A stretch of DNA of 64,000 nt from Paenibacillus ihumii (GCF_001403875.1 NZ_LN884299.1:3809674-3873673); one strand, 5' to 3'; counted from the stretch's first letter, positions 33,222 to 41,721 are shown. Numbers and translations: made by a program. Notes: a model not told the origin generated them from the sequence alone.

Positions 33222-34400
33222 TTATTCCATGCTGCGTATTAAAATCCCGCTATCATGAACCGCATCGACCGCCTGCTTCAGAATCTCTGTATCCTGAACT
33301 AACGCCATTCTCACATACCCTTCACCCGAAGGGCCGAAGGCGCTGCCCGGAGTAACAATGACTCCGGCCTTGGCCACCAGATCCATTGCAAAATCCTCTG
33401 ACTTCTCGTAATGCCCGGGAATCGCGGCCCAGACGAACATCGTTGCCGATGGCTTTTCCATACTCCAGCCGATCGCATTCAAGCCCTCGCAGAGGACGTC
33501 TCTACGCCGTTCGTAAGCCTTCCTCGTTGTCTCTACCCCGCTCTGATCGCCCGTTATCGCGGCAATCGCCGCGTGCTGGAGCGGCAGGAACATGCCATAG
33601 TCCATGTTCGATTTAAGAATTCTCAGTCGGGATACAACCTCGGCATTTCCCATGCAGAAGCCGATTCTGGCACCGGCCAGTCCATAGGTTTTGGACAGGG
33701 AATTGAACTCGACACCAACCTCCTTCGCCCCAGGAAAGGCGAGGAAGCTGCCGCAGTCTTGTCCATCAAACACTAATTCACTATAAGCATTATCATGAAG
33801 AACGATAATATCATATTTCTTCGCAAAAGCAATCAGATCAGCGTAGAAGCTGTCCGGCGCCATGGCGGTGGTCGGGTTATTGGGATAGGACACCAGCATC
33901 AGCTTGGCTTGTCTAGCTACATGCTCGGGAATGTCCTGCAGGTTGATCACATAGCCGTTTTCTTTGTTCTGGGGCATGTAATGCAGCTTCGCCCCCGCCA
34001 GCAGCGGCCCGTCGGCAAACACAGGGTAGCAGGGATCCGGCACCAGCACGATATCTCCCTCATCCACGATGGATAATGAAATATGCGCCAGCCCTTCCTG
34101 TGAGCCTAACAGCGAGCAGATCTCCGTCTTCGGATCCAGCTCAACGTTATATCTCTTCTTATACCAGCTGCTGACCGCCTCCAAGAGCTCACTCTGATCG
34201 CTGAGAGCGTAAATATAGTTCTTCTCCTCAGCCGCGGCCGTGCACAAGGCTTCTATCACATGAGGGGCCGGCGGAATATTCGGCGTGCCTATGCTCAGGT
34301 CAATCACCCTCTCTCCACGCTGCAATCTGCCGCTTTTTATATCTGACAATTTAGTGAAGATGCCTTCCCCAAATCGGTCCATTCGTTTTGCGAACTGCAT
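33222..34400 (-). CDS. PLP-dependent aminotransferase, DapL-like
   Basis: A class I/II fold type I aminotransferase, 392 residues. Features: IDLSIGTPNIPPAPHVIEAL, the LLGSQEGLAHISL cofactor-phosphate region, VPDPCYPVFADGPLLAGAKL, SYPNNPTTAM, HDNAYSELVFDG, and the Schiff-base lysine K237 in FNSLSKTYGLAGARIGF. The overall pattern matches LL-diaminopimelate aminotransferase (DapL) and its many paralogues. As Bacillales normally make diaminopimelate by the acetylase or succinylase route, this is more likely a paralogue with another amino acid as substrate. It is the first gene of a two-gene operon with the methyltransferase-fold protein. Confidence 0.88.
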   Translation of the reverse strand: MQFAKRMDRFGEGIFTKLSDIKSGRLQRGERVIDLSIGTPNIPPAPHVIEALCTAAAEEKNYIYALSDQSELLEAVSSWYKKRYNVELDPKTEICSLLGSQEGLAHISLSIVDEGDIVLVPDPCYPVFADGPLLAGAKLHYMPQNKENGYVINLQDIPEHVARQAKLMLVSYPNNPTTAMAPDSFYADLIAFAKKYDIIVLHDNAYSELVFDGQDCGSFLAFPGAKEVGVEFNSLSKTYGLAGARIGFCMGNAEVVSRLRILKSNMDYGMFLPLQHAAIAAITGDQSGVETTRKAYERRRDVLCEGLNAIGWSMEKPSATMFVWAAIPGHYEKSEDFAMDLVAKAGVIVTPGSAFGPSGEGYVRMALVQDTEILKQAVDAVHDSGILIRSME

Positions 34401-34491
34401 TTTTTGGGCTCCTTCTTGATTTGAAATAAAATAGGACTATATGTAAGTTCTCATCAACTCCATCCTTTATTCAACCATATCTTGTGCGTTA

Positions 34492-34567
34492 AAAAAAGGG
34501 GCCCTTTGACCGGCTAAAGCTTAGCAGCATGGAAGCCTGTTAGACGAATGACTAATCTAACAGGCTT
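34492..34567 (-). terminator. Terminator region of the YheC/D-like gene
   Basis: A hairpin AAGCCTGTTAG / CTAACAGGCTT (34533-34566), followed 25 bp on by a short palindrome AAAGG-GCC-CCTTT with seven T on the minus strand (34492-34507). The second element has the better U-run. Confidence 0.6.
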
Positions 34568-34588
34568 GATTGCTGTAAATGCGGCCGG

Positions 34589-35374
34589 CTATCTGCCGCG
34601 TTTTGCTTTTCTGACGACCAGACTATATTTTTTGCCGTACGCTCTGCCGTATCTGACGATCCGTCTGATTATGCTTTTATCCCGCAGCAGCGTATACGGG
34701 GATACCCCCGGCTTCGAGTTCACCTCCAGAATCCAAAGCTTCAGCTTGCGGTCGATCGCATAATCCATACCGAGCTCCTTAATCCCGGGGGTCGCGCGCC
34801 ACAGCTGCCTAACGGTTCGGTGTGCCAGAGTGTTCATGCGGCGATACAATTTCCTGCGCCTTGCGGGACTGATAAACTTCCGCAATATGGCATCCGTTGA
34901 ATAAATTGAGCCGCCCTGGCTTCCATTCGTCACGATTTTGCGGGGATGGGCCACTCTAGTAAATGTACCGGTCGTTGCAAACCCGCCTCGAGGCGCTCGC
35001 TGGATCATTTGCCTAATATCGAATGGACGCCCTCTATACTTAAGCAGCCAAATTCCCTTCTGCACTACATATCGTTCGCCCTTCATCTCCCTGCGTAAGG
35101 ACGCATAGGCCTGGTGGTAGGTTGCGAATGTCCGCTTGCGCTCACCAAGCTGGTATGCATATCTCCGCTTTCTGCCTTTGCGTATCTGAACCCTCATGAC
35201 GCCTCGTCCCTGCTGCCCATTATCCGGCTTCATATAGACCATTCCGTACCGCAAGAGCATCCTAAGCAACTGCCTCTTCGTGACGATTCTTGTCGGTGGC
35301 ATATGCTGCCGCAGGATTCTTTCCTTTCGCATGACCACGTATTTTCCCCATTTATTCAACTTACGGTATCCCAT
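34589..35374 (-). CDS. YheC/YheD-like ATP-grasp protein
   Basis: 261 residues from the ATG at 35374 (MGYRKLNKWG), chosen because GGAGGG-ATCAA precedes it; the 305-residue frame has no RBS. It has an ATP-grasp fold of the YheC/YheD endospore coat-associated type: VYMKPDNGQQGRGVMRV (ATP-binding loop), VVQKGIWLLKYRGRPFDIRQ, ELGMDYAIDRKLKLWILEVN and SKPGVSPY. The protein is very basic. B. subtilis YheC/D are spore-coat proteins with no proven reaction. As an ATP-grasp enzyme it could ligate a carboxylate to an amine, and it lies divergent from a diaminopropionate cluster, so a role there is possible but not shown. Confidence 0.85.
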   Translation of the reverse strand: MGYRKLNKWGKYVVMRKERILRQHMPPTRIVTKRQLLRMLLRYGMVYMKPDNGQQGRGVMRVQIRKGRKRRYAYQLGERKRTFATYHQAYASLRREMKGERYVVQKGIWLLKYRGRPFDIRQMIQRAPRGGFATTGTFTRVAHPRKIVTNGSQGGSIYSTDAILRKFISPARRRKLYRRMNTLAHRTVRQLWRATPGIKELGMDYAIDRKLKLWILEVNSKPGVSPYTLLRDKSIIRRIVRYGRAYGKKYSLVVRKAKRGR

Positions 35375-35533
35375 TTGATCCCTCCATTTCTCGTTTACTC
35401 CTAGCATACGTTTCAAACAAAAAAAAGGATGTAGGCTGCTGTCGGCACGAGACGAAAGGTTCCGCCATATGCTTAATTGACTAACAGCTGGCAGAGCTGC
35501 GTCCACTACTATGTTTAGGAGGCTTAATAGGAT

Positions 35534-36760
35534 ATGGCCCTACCCCCTTCGCTTCAACAGCATTTGTCCCGCATCATCCAGTTGCATCCCGCCTATGGCG
35601 ATCTGCTTGCAGAGCAAGGCATCCTGCCTCATGCTGCGGTCTTGTCCGAACTCCCGCTCCTGACCGAGGAACGTCTGAATACGATCTATTACAAGCAAGA
35701 GCCGCGAACAGAGACCGGCCTTACCGTCTACCGGACATCTGGAACCTCAACCGGCATACGCAAATCGATTTATTATTCACCGGAGGATGAAGAGCATTAC
35801 CGATTGGACAAAATGGCTTGCTACCGCGAGTGGCTTGCAACCAGTACCCGGCAGATACACAGAGCTTTTGCAGATGTAGGCACCGGACATGCGGCAAGCA
35901 CGGCCAATGCGATTTTTGGCGAGCTGGGCATGCAGACGGAGTCGATCTCCTTCTCCATGCCGATTGAAGAGCATATCGCCCGGATTAACGCATTCAAGCC
36001 CGAGCTGCTATATACGATGCCTTCTATTCTGGAAGCCATTGCCCGAGCCGCCGGGAATCCTGCCACACTTGGCATCCGCAAGATCATTCTCGTCGGAGAA
36101 ATGGCTTCACCCGCCTGGCAGGCCAATATGGCAGCAAGATTCGGCATAGATGCCCACGATATTCTCGATACCTATGGCTCCATCGAGGTAGGCGCGATTG
36201 CCTCCTATTCCCACCAGCATGGCGTCTATCTGTTCGCTGACGGGATCCACGCGGAGACGGTGCCCGCCGAGCAGCTTGATCCTCGCTTCGAACCGCTGGA
36301 AGATAACGAGGGAGTGCTCGTTCTAACCTCCACCAGACGCAGCTTGTTCCCCGTCATCCGGTATGTCACCTACGATGTTGTGCGCGATTTCCGCACCGTA
36401 GAGATTGGCGGGACGATGCGGCAGGCGTTTGCTTGTATCTCCAAACGAATCGGAAGCGAGCTCAAGCACGGCGAGAAAATCAGCTTGTACGATATCGAAA
36501 ACGTCGTGCATAGCTTCGTCAAGGATGCCGAGCTGCGCGTCAGCGTAGACGACAACAAGCTGACCGTCCGCATCCGCAGCAAGTCGCTCCATAACGAGCT
36601 GCTGGCCTCCATCCAGCATGCGATTGAGCATACGATAGAAGCTATCGGACAAATGATCGAAGGCCGTATGCTGGATCGTATTGAGGTTATTCGCGTGAAA
36701 GATGATGAGCCTTTTAACCAGGGGCAAGGCTCCGTGAAGTCCAAAAAACTGTATAACTAG
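35534..36760 (+). CDS. Adenylate-forming enzyme (phenylacetate-CoA ligase-like)
   Basis: 408 residues of the AMP-binding superfamily, short type. The phosphate-binding loop is VYRTSGTSTGIRKSIYYS, and the central strand region reads YTMPSILEAIARAAGNPATL with IILVGEMASPAWQANMAARF, followed by DTYGSIEVGAIASY and a C-terminal subdomain FACISKRIGSELKHGEKISL. This resembles PaaK-type enzymes that activate a carboxylic acid as acyl-AMP. It is followed 8 bp later by the SbnA homologue, so it probably activates the acid partner of diaminopropionate or the amino acid itself. The acyl substrate is unknown. An RBS (AGGAGGC) precedes the start. Confidence 0.85.
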   Translation: MALPPSLQQHLSRIIQLHPAYGDLLAEQGILPHAAVLSELPLLTEERLNTIYYKQEPRTETGLTVYRTSGTSTGIRKSIYYSPEDEEHYRLDKMACYREWLATSTRQIHRAFADVGTGHAASTANAIFGELGMQTESISFSMPIEEHIARINAFKPELLYTMPSILEAIARAAGNPATLGIRKIILVGEMASPAWQANMAARFGIDAHDILDTYGSIEVGAIASYSHQHGVYLFADGIHAETVPAEQLDPRFEPLEDNEGVLVLTSTRRSLFPVIRYVTYDVVRDFRTVEIGGTMRQAFACISKRIGSELKHGEKISLYDIENVVHSFVKDAELRVSVDDNKLTVRIRSKSLHNELLASIQHAIEHTIEAIGQMIEGRMLDRIEVIRVKDDEPFNQGQGSVKSKKLYN

Positions 36761-36768
36761 GAGGCGTA

Positions 36769-37740
36769 ATGTCATTCATGGCCAAAGATTGGCTTTCTTG
36801 TATCGGCAACACCCCACTTGTCCTGCTCTCCCGCCTGTTCGCCAACGATCGCGGAATCGCCGTCTATGCCAAGCTTGAAATGCTAAATCCGAACGGAAGC
36901 GCCAAGGACCGCCCAGCTGCGCGTATTATTTCTGCAGCGCTGGAGCAAGGCTTAATCGGTCCCGGCTCGGTCATTATCGAATCCAGCTCAGGCAATATGG
37001 CCATCAGCCTGGCTGCCATCTGCTCCCGGCTGGGTATGCGCTTCATTAGCGTTGTTGATCCCAAAACAACGGCCCAAAATATCCGCATCATGCAAGCTTA
37101 TGGAGCTGAAGTCGAGCTTGTGCAGCAGCCTGACCCCGAAACCGGCGAATTCCTTCCGGCCAGGCTGAACAGGGTTAAACAGCTCGTTAAGAGCATTCCA
37201 AACAGCTTCTGGCCTAACCAGTATGAGAATGAAAACAATTACTTATCTCATAAGGACGGAACGATGCGGGAAATTATCGCCGAGCTCGGCCAAGTCGATT
37301 ATGTCATTGGCGGCGTTAGCACCTGCGGTACGATGCTGGGCTGCGCCGCACTCATCAAGGAGCAGCAGCTTCGCACTAAAATTGTCGCTGTGGATGCCGT
37401 AGGCAGCGTCATTCTCGGCGGATCGAAAGGCAAGCGATTCTTCCCCGGCCTTGGCGCCGGCATCGCGCCCCCGTTCAGCCAATCCAAATTTATGGACCAC
37501 GCCATTCATGTCAATGAAGCTGATATGGTTGCCGGCTGCCGCATGCTTGCGCAGCATGAATCTATCCTCGCTGGCCCCTCTTCCGGCGCCGTCGTTTATG
37601 CTCTTAAAGAAGCTTTGATTCACAAAATACCGGATGGTTCGGTATGCGCCATCATTCTCCATGACCGCGGCGAGCGTTATATGGATACGGTATACAACGA
37701 TGATTGGGTGGCCCGGCATCTCAGCGCCGGTTCTGTGTAA
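36769..37740 (+). CDS. sbnA: 2,3-diaminopropionate synthase subunit, SbnA-like
   Basis: A PLP-dependent cysteine-synthase-fold enzyme, 323 residues. SbnA makes N-(1-amino-1-carboxyethyl)glutamate from O-phosphoserine and glutamate. Visible features: IGNTPLVLLSRLFANDRGIA, the lysine of MLNPNGSAKDRPAARI, ESSSGNMAISLAAICSRLGM, the long SbnA insert FWPNQYENENNYLSHKDGTM, and the phosphate loop GGVSTCGTMLG. The start follows AGGAGGCGTA. It sits 8 bp after the adenylate-forming gene and 32 bp before the SbnB homologue; the pair is diagnostic of L-2,3-diaminopropionate synthesis. Confidence 0.9.
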   Translation: MSFMAKDWLSCIGNTPLVLLSRLFANDRGIAVYAKLEMLNPNGSAKDRPAARIISAALEQGLIGPGSVIIESSSGNMAISLAAICSRLGMRFISVVDPKTTAQNIRIMQAYGAEVELVQQPDPETGEFLPARLNRVKQLVKSIPNSFWPNQYENENNYLSHKDGTMREIIAELGQVDYVIGGVSTCGTMLGCAALIKEQQLRTKIVAVDAVGSVILGGSKGKRFFPGLGAGIAPPFSQSKFMDHAIHVNEADMVAGCRMLAQHESILAGPSSGAVVYALKEALIHKIPDGSVCAIILHDRGERYMDTVYNDDWVARHLSAGSV

Positions 37741-37772
37741 AGTTATTCCAAAAAATAGAAAGGGGCAGGCTC

Positions 37773-38762
37773 ATGCTTTATTTGGACAATAACCACCTGC
37801 AGGCGATCGGGCTGCGCTGGGAGGAGCTGGAGAGCTCCATCGCAGAGGCGCTGCGCCTCCTGGATTCGGGCGATTATGCGCAGCCCATCAAGCCTTACCT
37901 CCGCTACGGCAATCCAGCGAACCGGATTATTGCGATGCCCGCTTATGTCGGAGGAACGGTGCAGGCGGCTGGCCTGAAATGGATCGCCAGTTTTCCAGGC
38001 AATACGTTAAGCGGACTGCCCAGAGCTCATAGTGTGCTATTGCTAAATAAGTCCGATACAGGCGTTCCTTACGCCATTCTGAACTCTCCGCTGCCGAGCA
38101 TTGCCAGAACGGTTGCTGTGAGTGCGGTCATGCTGCGCCATTATTTGCAAGCGCGCTCTGCCAAGGGACAGTTGCGGGTTGGGATCATTGGTTTCGGACC
38201 GGTTGGCCAGCATCACTATGACATGTGCGGGAAGCTGTTTGGGGATCTTATCGACGAGGTTCTCATCTACGATATTAGAGGCGCCAAGCTGGAGACCCCG
38301 GTTATAGAAGAAGCCGATGCAGGCTATCGCGGCCGCACAAGGTTGGCCGAAGGCTGGGAGGAGCTGTATAACAGCTGTAATGTCATCATAACTTGTACCG
38401 TTAGCGACCACCGATACATCGACCATCCGCCGCTCGCGGGCAGCCTGCTGCTTCATGTGTCGCTGCGCGATTACAAAGCAGAGGCTCTCGAACATGTAAA
38501 GGCAATCGTCGTCGATGATTGGAATGAGGTGTGCCGCGAAAATACCGATATCGAGCTGCTGCACCTGGAGCGGGGACTTGCAAAGGGCGATACATGCTCT
38601 CTAGCCGATGTTGTCTGCCGGAACGCGCTGGGGAAACTTGCAGCGGGCGAATCTGTTTTATTCTGTCCGATGGGCATGGCCGTGTTCGATATAGCCACAG
38701 CAGCCTATTGGGTGCAGAAGGCGCAGTCGCTAGGGATCGGATTGGATTTAGCAAATGGGTGA
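37773..38762 (+). CDS. sbnB: N-(1-amino-1-carboxyethyl)glutamate dehydrogenase, SbnB-like
   Basis: An ornithine cyclodeaminase/mu-crystallin family dehydrogenase, 329 residues from the ATG at 37773 (MLYLDNNHLQ) behind AAAGGGGCAGG. SbnB oxidises the SbnA product to release L-2,3-diaminopropionate and 2-oxoglutarate, using NAD. The NAD fold is LRVGIIGFGPVGQHHYDMCG; other conserved parts are YVGGTVQAAGLKWIASFPGN, PYAILNSPLPSIARTVAVSA, NVIITCTVSDHRYI and LADVVCRNALGKL. It is the last gene of the three-gene operon and is followed by a terminator. The non-ribosomal peptide genes that usually accompany SbnAB are not in this window. Confidence 0.9.
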   Translation: MLYLDNNHLQAIGLRWEELESSIAEALRLLDSGDYAQPIKPYLRYGNPANRIIAMPAYVGGTVQAAGLKWIASFPGNTLSGLPRAHSVLLLNKSDTGVPYAILNSPLPSIARTVAVSAVMLRHYLQARSAKGQLRVGIIGFGPVGQHHYDMCGKLFGDLIDEVLIYDIRGAKLETPVIEEADAGYRGRTRLAEGWEELYNSCNVIITCTVSDHRYIDHPPLAGSLLLHVSLRDYKAEALEHVKAIVVDDWNEVCRENTDIELLHLERGLAKGDTCSLADVVCRNALGKLAAGESVLFCPMGMAVFDIATAAYWVQKAQSLGIGLDLANG

Positions 38763-38856
38763 CCCTTCTGTGCAACTTGTTGGGCAGATCAAGCCTTCAT
38801 AGACTCTTCCTTTCAGATGATTTTCGGGCTCGGTAAATAGAACACGGATGACCGCA

Positions 38857-38895
38857 AAAGCCGATTCCCTCTATTGTCAGGGGATCGGCTATTTT
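38857..38895. terminator. Bidirectional terminator between sbnB and the YitT gene
   Basis: AAAAGCCGATTCCC and GGGGATCGGCTATTTT pair over 11 bp around a TCTATTGTCA loop, with T-runs on both sides, so it serves both convergent genes. Confidence 0.85.
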
Positions 38896-38977
38896 ACGTG
38901 TTGCACAAAAATGAGTTTTTTCTATTAATAAACTAATGCAAACTGCCGCATGACCTATGGCTCCTTGTCTGTCACTT

Positions 38978-39814
38978 TTACTTGGATAATTTAAGGAAGC
39001 CTTCCCCGAAGACATCGCGAACATCCTGTATGGTAATAAATGCATTGATATCCTCGGCGCGTACAATTTCTTTGAGCATAGGAACCTCTTTCTTGCTGAT
39101 GATGATATACAGAATTTCTTTCGTATCCTTCGTATAGTATCCATAACCCGACAGCACGGTTACCCCGCGATCCATCCTGTCAATCACATGGCGCGCAATA
39201 TGATCCTGCTTGTCGGAAATGATGGTAACCGCCTTTTGGGGATTGAGCCCTTCGATGATAAAATTCATCACCTTGGTCGCGGTAAACAGCAATACAATCG
39301 TACTCATCAAACCTTTGGCCCCGATAATGAATACGGACGAGCAGGCTACAATCAGATCAAAGAACAAAAGCCCGTAGCTGATATTCCAATCCAGATACTT
39401 ATTGGTAATTCGGGCCAGAATAACGCTCCCCGCCGTTGTCCCGCCCACTCGGACAATCATGCCGATGCCAGCCCCGATAAATACTCCGCCGAAGAGCGTG
39501 TTGACCCACAGCTCATTGGAATCAATCCTCCACCCCTCCGTCAGATGCAGAAAAATCGAGTTGAGCACCACAACAATAATCGTATACTGCATTGTCTTCT
39601 TGTCCAGGAACTTATAACCGACAAGGAGCAGAATCCCATTCAGGATCAGGTTCATCAGCCCTGGCGACCAGCCAAACAGATAATACAAAATAATAGTAAG
39701 CCCCGTAACCCCGCCTTCTCCCAGGTCGTTGGGGATAACAAATAAATTCACTGCCAGTGCAAACAAGAAAGCCCCCACAATAAGTGAGGACATGTCGATT
39801 ATTCTTTGTCTCAT
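38978..39814 (-). CDS. YitT family membrane protein (DUF161-DUF2179)
   Basis: 278 residues from the ATG at 39814, chosen because GGGTGGAG-TACTTG precedes it. It has five or six membrane helices with the family's glycine-rich motifs (VIPNDLGEGGVTGLTIILYY; GGVFIGAGIGMIVRVGGTTA) and a cytosolic DUF2179 domain at the end (KAVTIISDKQDHIARHVIDR; FITIQDVRDVFGEGF). The family is common in Bacillales, often with many paralogues, and its transport substrate is not established. Monocistronic. Confidence 0.9.
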   Translation of the reverse strand: MRQRIIDMSSLIVGAFLFALAVNLFVIPNDLGEGGVTGLTIILYYLFGWSPGLMNLILNGILLLVGYKFLDKKTMQYTIIVVVLNSIFLHLTEGWRIDSNELWVNTLFGGVFIGAGIGMIVRVGGTTAGSVILARITNKYLDWNISYGLLFFDLIVACSSVFIIGAKGLMSTIVLLFTATKVMNFIIEGLNPQKAVTIISDKQDHIARHVIDRMDRGVTVLSGYGYYTKDTKEILYIIISKKEVPMLKEIVRAEDINAFITIQDVRDVFGEGFLKLSK

Positions 39815-39980
39815 CAAGTACTCCACCCAATCTGTCTGAAAATTAACCTATATGTCAACAGGTTGTACACTTTTTGATTCTAACATGCGGCTCGTGAATT
39901 TAGTATATGGTAAATCATAGTTCCTCTATCCGCACAAGACAGCCTGCAGGCGGCCAAGGTCTAGTTGGTATGCGGCTTTC

Positions 39981-40373
39981 CTACAGTTTGGTCCCGTACG
40001 CCGCGTCCGCCGCGGCTCGGCCGCGGCCGCGGATAACTGTATCGGATGTTACTGACTCTCGTACGCCTTTTGACTGGCCGGAAATGGAATTAGGACTCTC
40101 AGGACTCTCTAACAGTGCAATAGCAAGCTGTACTCCGTCTCTTAACCCCTGTATGTATAATTGTTCATTTTCTACTCCCCGTCTAAAGTGATGCTTGTCC
40201 TCCCAATCCATGAATCCCGGAATTCTTGCTCGATCCGCACCAGACAACATAGCCTCGAAGGCCAAGCTCTCTTCGTCACGAAGCTTACGCAGCTCAGGCT
40301 GACGTTCAATTCGGGCCATAACCTGTTCCAGTCTTTCCTGAATCGCGCCTTGTAACCATGACGGCAAATCCAC
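39981..40373 (-). CDS. Uncharacterised helical protein downstream of Spo0E-like gene
   Basis: A 130-residue soluble protein I do not recognise. The GTG start at 40373 follows AAGGAGG at 10 bp. The N-terminal ~95 residues are helical and charged (WLQGAIQERLEQVMARIERQ; NEQLYIQGLRDGVQLAIALL). The last 35 residues are a low-complexity tail (GRGRAAADAAYGTKL). It lies 28 bp downstream of the Spo0E-like gene on the same strand, so the two are co-transcribed, and a linked role in sporulation timing is possible. I see no known domain. Confidence 0.7.
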   Translation of the reverse strand: MDLPSWLQGAIQERLEQVMARIERQPELRKLRDEESLAFEAMLSGADRARIPGFMDWEDKHHFRRGVENEQLYIQGLRDGVQLAIALLESPESPNSISGQSKGVRESVTSDTVIRGRGRAAADAAYGTKL

Positions 40374-40401
40374 CTTTCTTTAACCTCCTTCGAACTTGAG
40401 T

Positions 40402-40584
40402 TTAGCTTGAACGCCGTTTAAGTCCGCTCTGTTTGTGCAGCTGGACAATCAGCTCATCAACCTTCCTGCTCTGAGCTTGCAGCGCGTTGTTTTTAAATAA
40501 GGGAATTCCATTCGCCAAAGATTCGTTTCCAAGTTGGTTTAACTTTTGTTTTTCCACTTCAAGTGAACTAAGTAAAATCTTCAT
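40402..40584 (-). CDS. Spo0E-like aspartyl-phosphate phosphatase
   Basis: A 60-residue helical-hairpin protein. The first helix carries EVEKQKLNQLG, then a loop (ESLANGIPLFKNN), and the second helix has AQSRKVDELIVQLHKQ, matching the Spo0E signature S(x)xLDxLIxxY with V in place of L and Q in place of Y. Spo0E proteins dephosphorylate Spo0A-P and delay sporulation. The start is behind AAGGGGG. Divergent from the first XRE regulator; the 135-bp region between holds both promoters. The assignment is by motif and size and is moderately secure. Confidence 0.7.
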   Translation of the reverse strand: MKILLSSLEVEKQKLNQLGNESLANGIPLFKNNALQAQSRKVDELIVQLHKQSGLKRRSS

Positions 40585-40653
40585 CGACCAGCCCCCTTTT
40601 TACTTTTCTGTGCACTATAAGTCGGATTTTAAATGTATTTAATTTACATTTTG

Positions 40654-40682
40654 TTGAATACTTTATCTGTTGTGGTTAGTAT
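40654..40682 (+). promoter_or_regulatory. SigA promoter of XRE copy 1
   Basis: TTGAAT at 40654-40659, a 17-bp spacer, then TAGTAT at 40677-40682; the RBS AAAAGGGG and TTG start follow. The same promoter with few changes lies 603 bp downstream in front of copy 2. Confidence 0.8.
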
Positions 40683-40719
40683 AACAGACTGATAATGGTC
40701 TTAAAAGGGGTAAATTTCC

Positions 40720-40986
40720 TTGAACGATCAATCCATCATCAAGCAAATTATCGGGAAAACCGTAAAAGCTATTCGTATCAAACAAGGCTTAAGCCAAGAG
40801 GATCTGGCGCATGAATGCGATGTTGATCGATCCTATATTTCCATGATTGAAGTTGGCAGAAACGAACCTTCTGTTACGAAAATATTTGAACTTTGTAAAG
40901 GACTACAAATTAAGCCCTCCGATTTTTTCAAACTTGTAGAAAATGAGTACATAAAGATACAGAGAGAAAGCAGAGAGGGTTCATAA
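40720..40986 (+). CDS. XRE family HTH regulator, copy 1
   Basis: An 88-residue single-domain Cro/C1-type DNA-binding protein. The HTH is IGKTVKAIRIKQGLSQEDLA followed by HECDVDRSYISMIEVGRNEP and SVTKIFELCKGLQIKPSDFF, the usual five-helix layout. The start is TTG, supported by AAAAGGGG at good spacing and by the identical arrangement in copy 2. The C-terminal tail (VENEYIKIQRESREGS) is charged. A terminator follows directly. The target is unknown; the divergent Spo0E-like operon or the duplicate itself are the natural candidates. Confidence 0.9.
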   Translation: MNDQSIIKQIIGKTVKAIRIKQGLSQEDLAHECDVDRSYISMIEVGRNEPSVTKIFELCKGLQIKPSDFFKLVENEYIKIQRESREGS

Positions 40987-41026
40987 GAGCGGAAAGCAGT
41001 GCTTACGATAGCATGTTTCCGCTCTT
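40985..41026 (+). terminator. Terminator of XRE copy 1
   Basis: AAGAGCGGAAA / TTTCCGCTCTT with a 20-bp loop, then ACTTTTTATT. The upstream arm begins in the stop codon. Confidence 0.85.
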
Positions 41027-41256
41027 ACTTTTTATTGTTAGCTAAGAGATAATAAATATTGTGAATCCGAATTCACGGATAAAGAATCAAAAAGGCGACA
41101 TAATTCCCCCTTTCCGGCTAGTTAACGGTATTGCTATCCATTATGTAATACGATATTGAGTATAAAACTGAGATAAAAGCGTCTATTGCCCAGATACAAT
41201 AAGCTTTGTTAATAAAAAACATACCCTTGGACGGATTTACAATAATTTACATTATG

Positions 41257-41285
41257 TTGAATACTTTATCTGTCGTGCTTAGTAT
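41257..41285 (+). promoter_or_regulatory. SigA promoter of XRE copy 2
   Basis: TTGAAT at 41257-41262, a 17-bp spacer and TAGTAT at 41280-41285, in a block of ~85 bp nearly identical to that before copy 1. Confidence 0.8.
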
Positions 41286-41322
41286 AGCAGATTGATAATG
41301 GACTTAAAAGGAGTATTTTCCC

Positions 41323-41580
41323 TTGAGCCATTCGTCCATTATCATTAAGCAAATTATTGGAAAAACCGTAAAAGCTATTCGTATCAAACAAGGCTTAAGT
41401 CAAGAGGATTTGGCGCATGAATGCGGTGTAGATCGATCCTATATTTCTATGATCGAAGTTGGCAGGAACGAGCCTTCCGTAACAAAAATTTTCGACCTTT
41501 GTAAAGGACTAAGAATCAAACCATCAGACTTTTTCAAGTTGGTAGAGGTGGAGTATGAGAAGTTGCGTGAACAAAGCTAG
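41323..41580 (+). CDS. XRE family HTH regulator, copy 2
   Basis: An 85-residue paralogue of copy 1, nearly identical from SIIKQIIGKTVKAIR to SDFFKLVE, and diverged only at the two ends (MSHSSII; EYEKLREQS). It keeps the TTG start, the RBS (AAAAGGAG) and the promoter. Third-position changes outnumber amino-acid changes, which suggests that both copies have been kept under selection. A hairpin follows at 41592-41630. Confidence 0.9.
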   Translation: MSHSSIIIKQIIGKTVKAIRIKQGLSQEDLAHECGVDRSYISMIEVGRNEPSVTKIFDLCKGLRIKPSDFFKLVEVEYEKLREQS

Positions 41581-41591
41581 AAAACGTAAAT

Positions 41592-41630
41592 AAGAGCAGG
41601 ATACAGGCTCGAATCCTGTGTCCCGCTCTT
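41592..41630. terminator. Terminator between XRE copy 2 and the SUMF1-like gene
   Basis: AAGAGCAGGATACAGG / CCTGTGTCCCGCTCTT around CTCGAAT. The A- and T-rich flanks favour the minus strand, where it lies ~90 bp past the lipoprotein stop, but it may act both ways. Confidence 0.7.
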
Positions 41631-41721
41631 AAAAAGGGCTTGGTCTTTTTTATTTAGCATCATCTAAGCCAATAGTGTAGCCGTAAAATCCCTTAATGAC
41701 CATGACATGATCTACTCCCGC

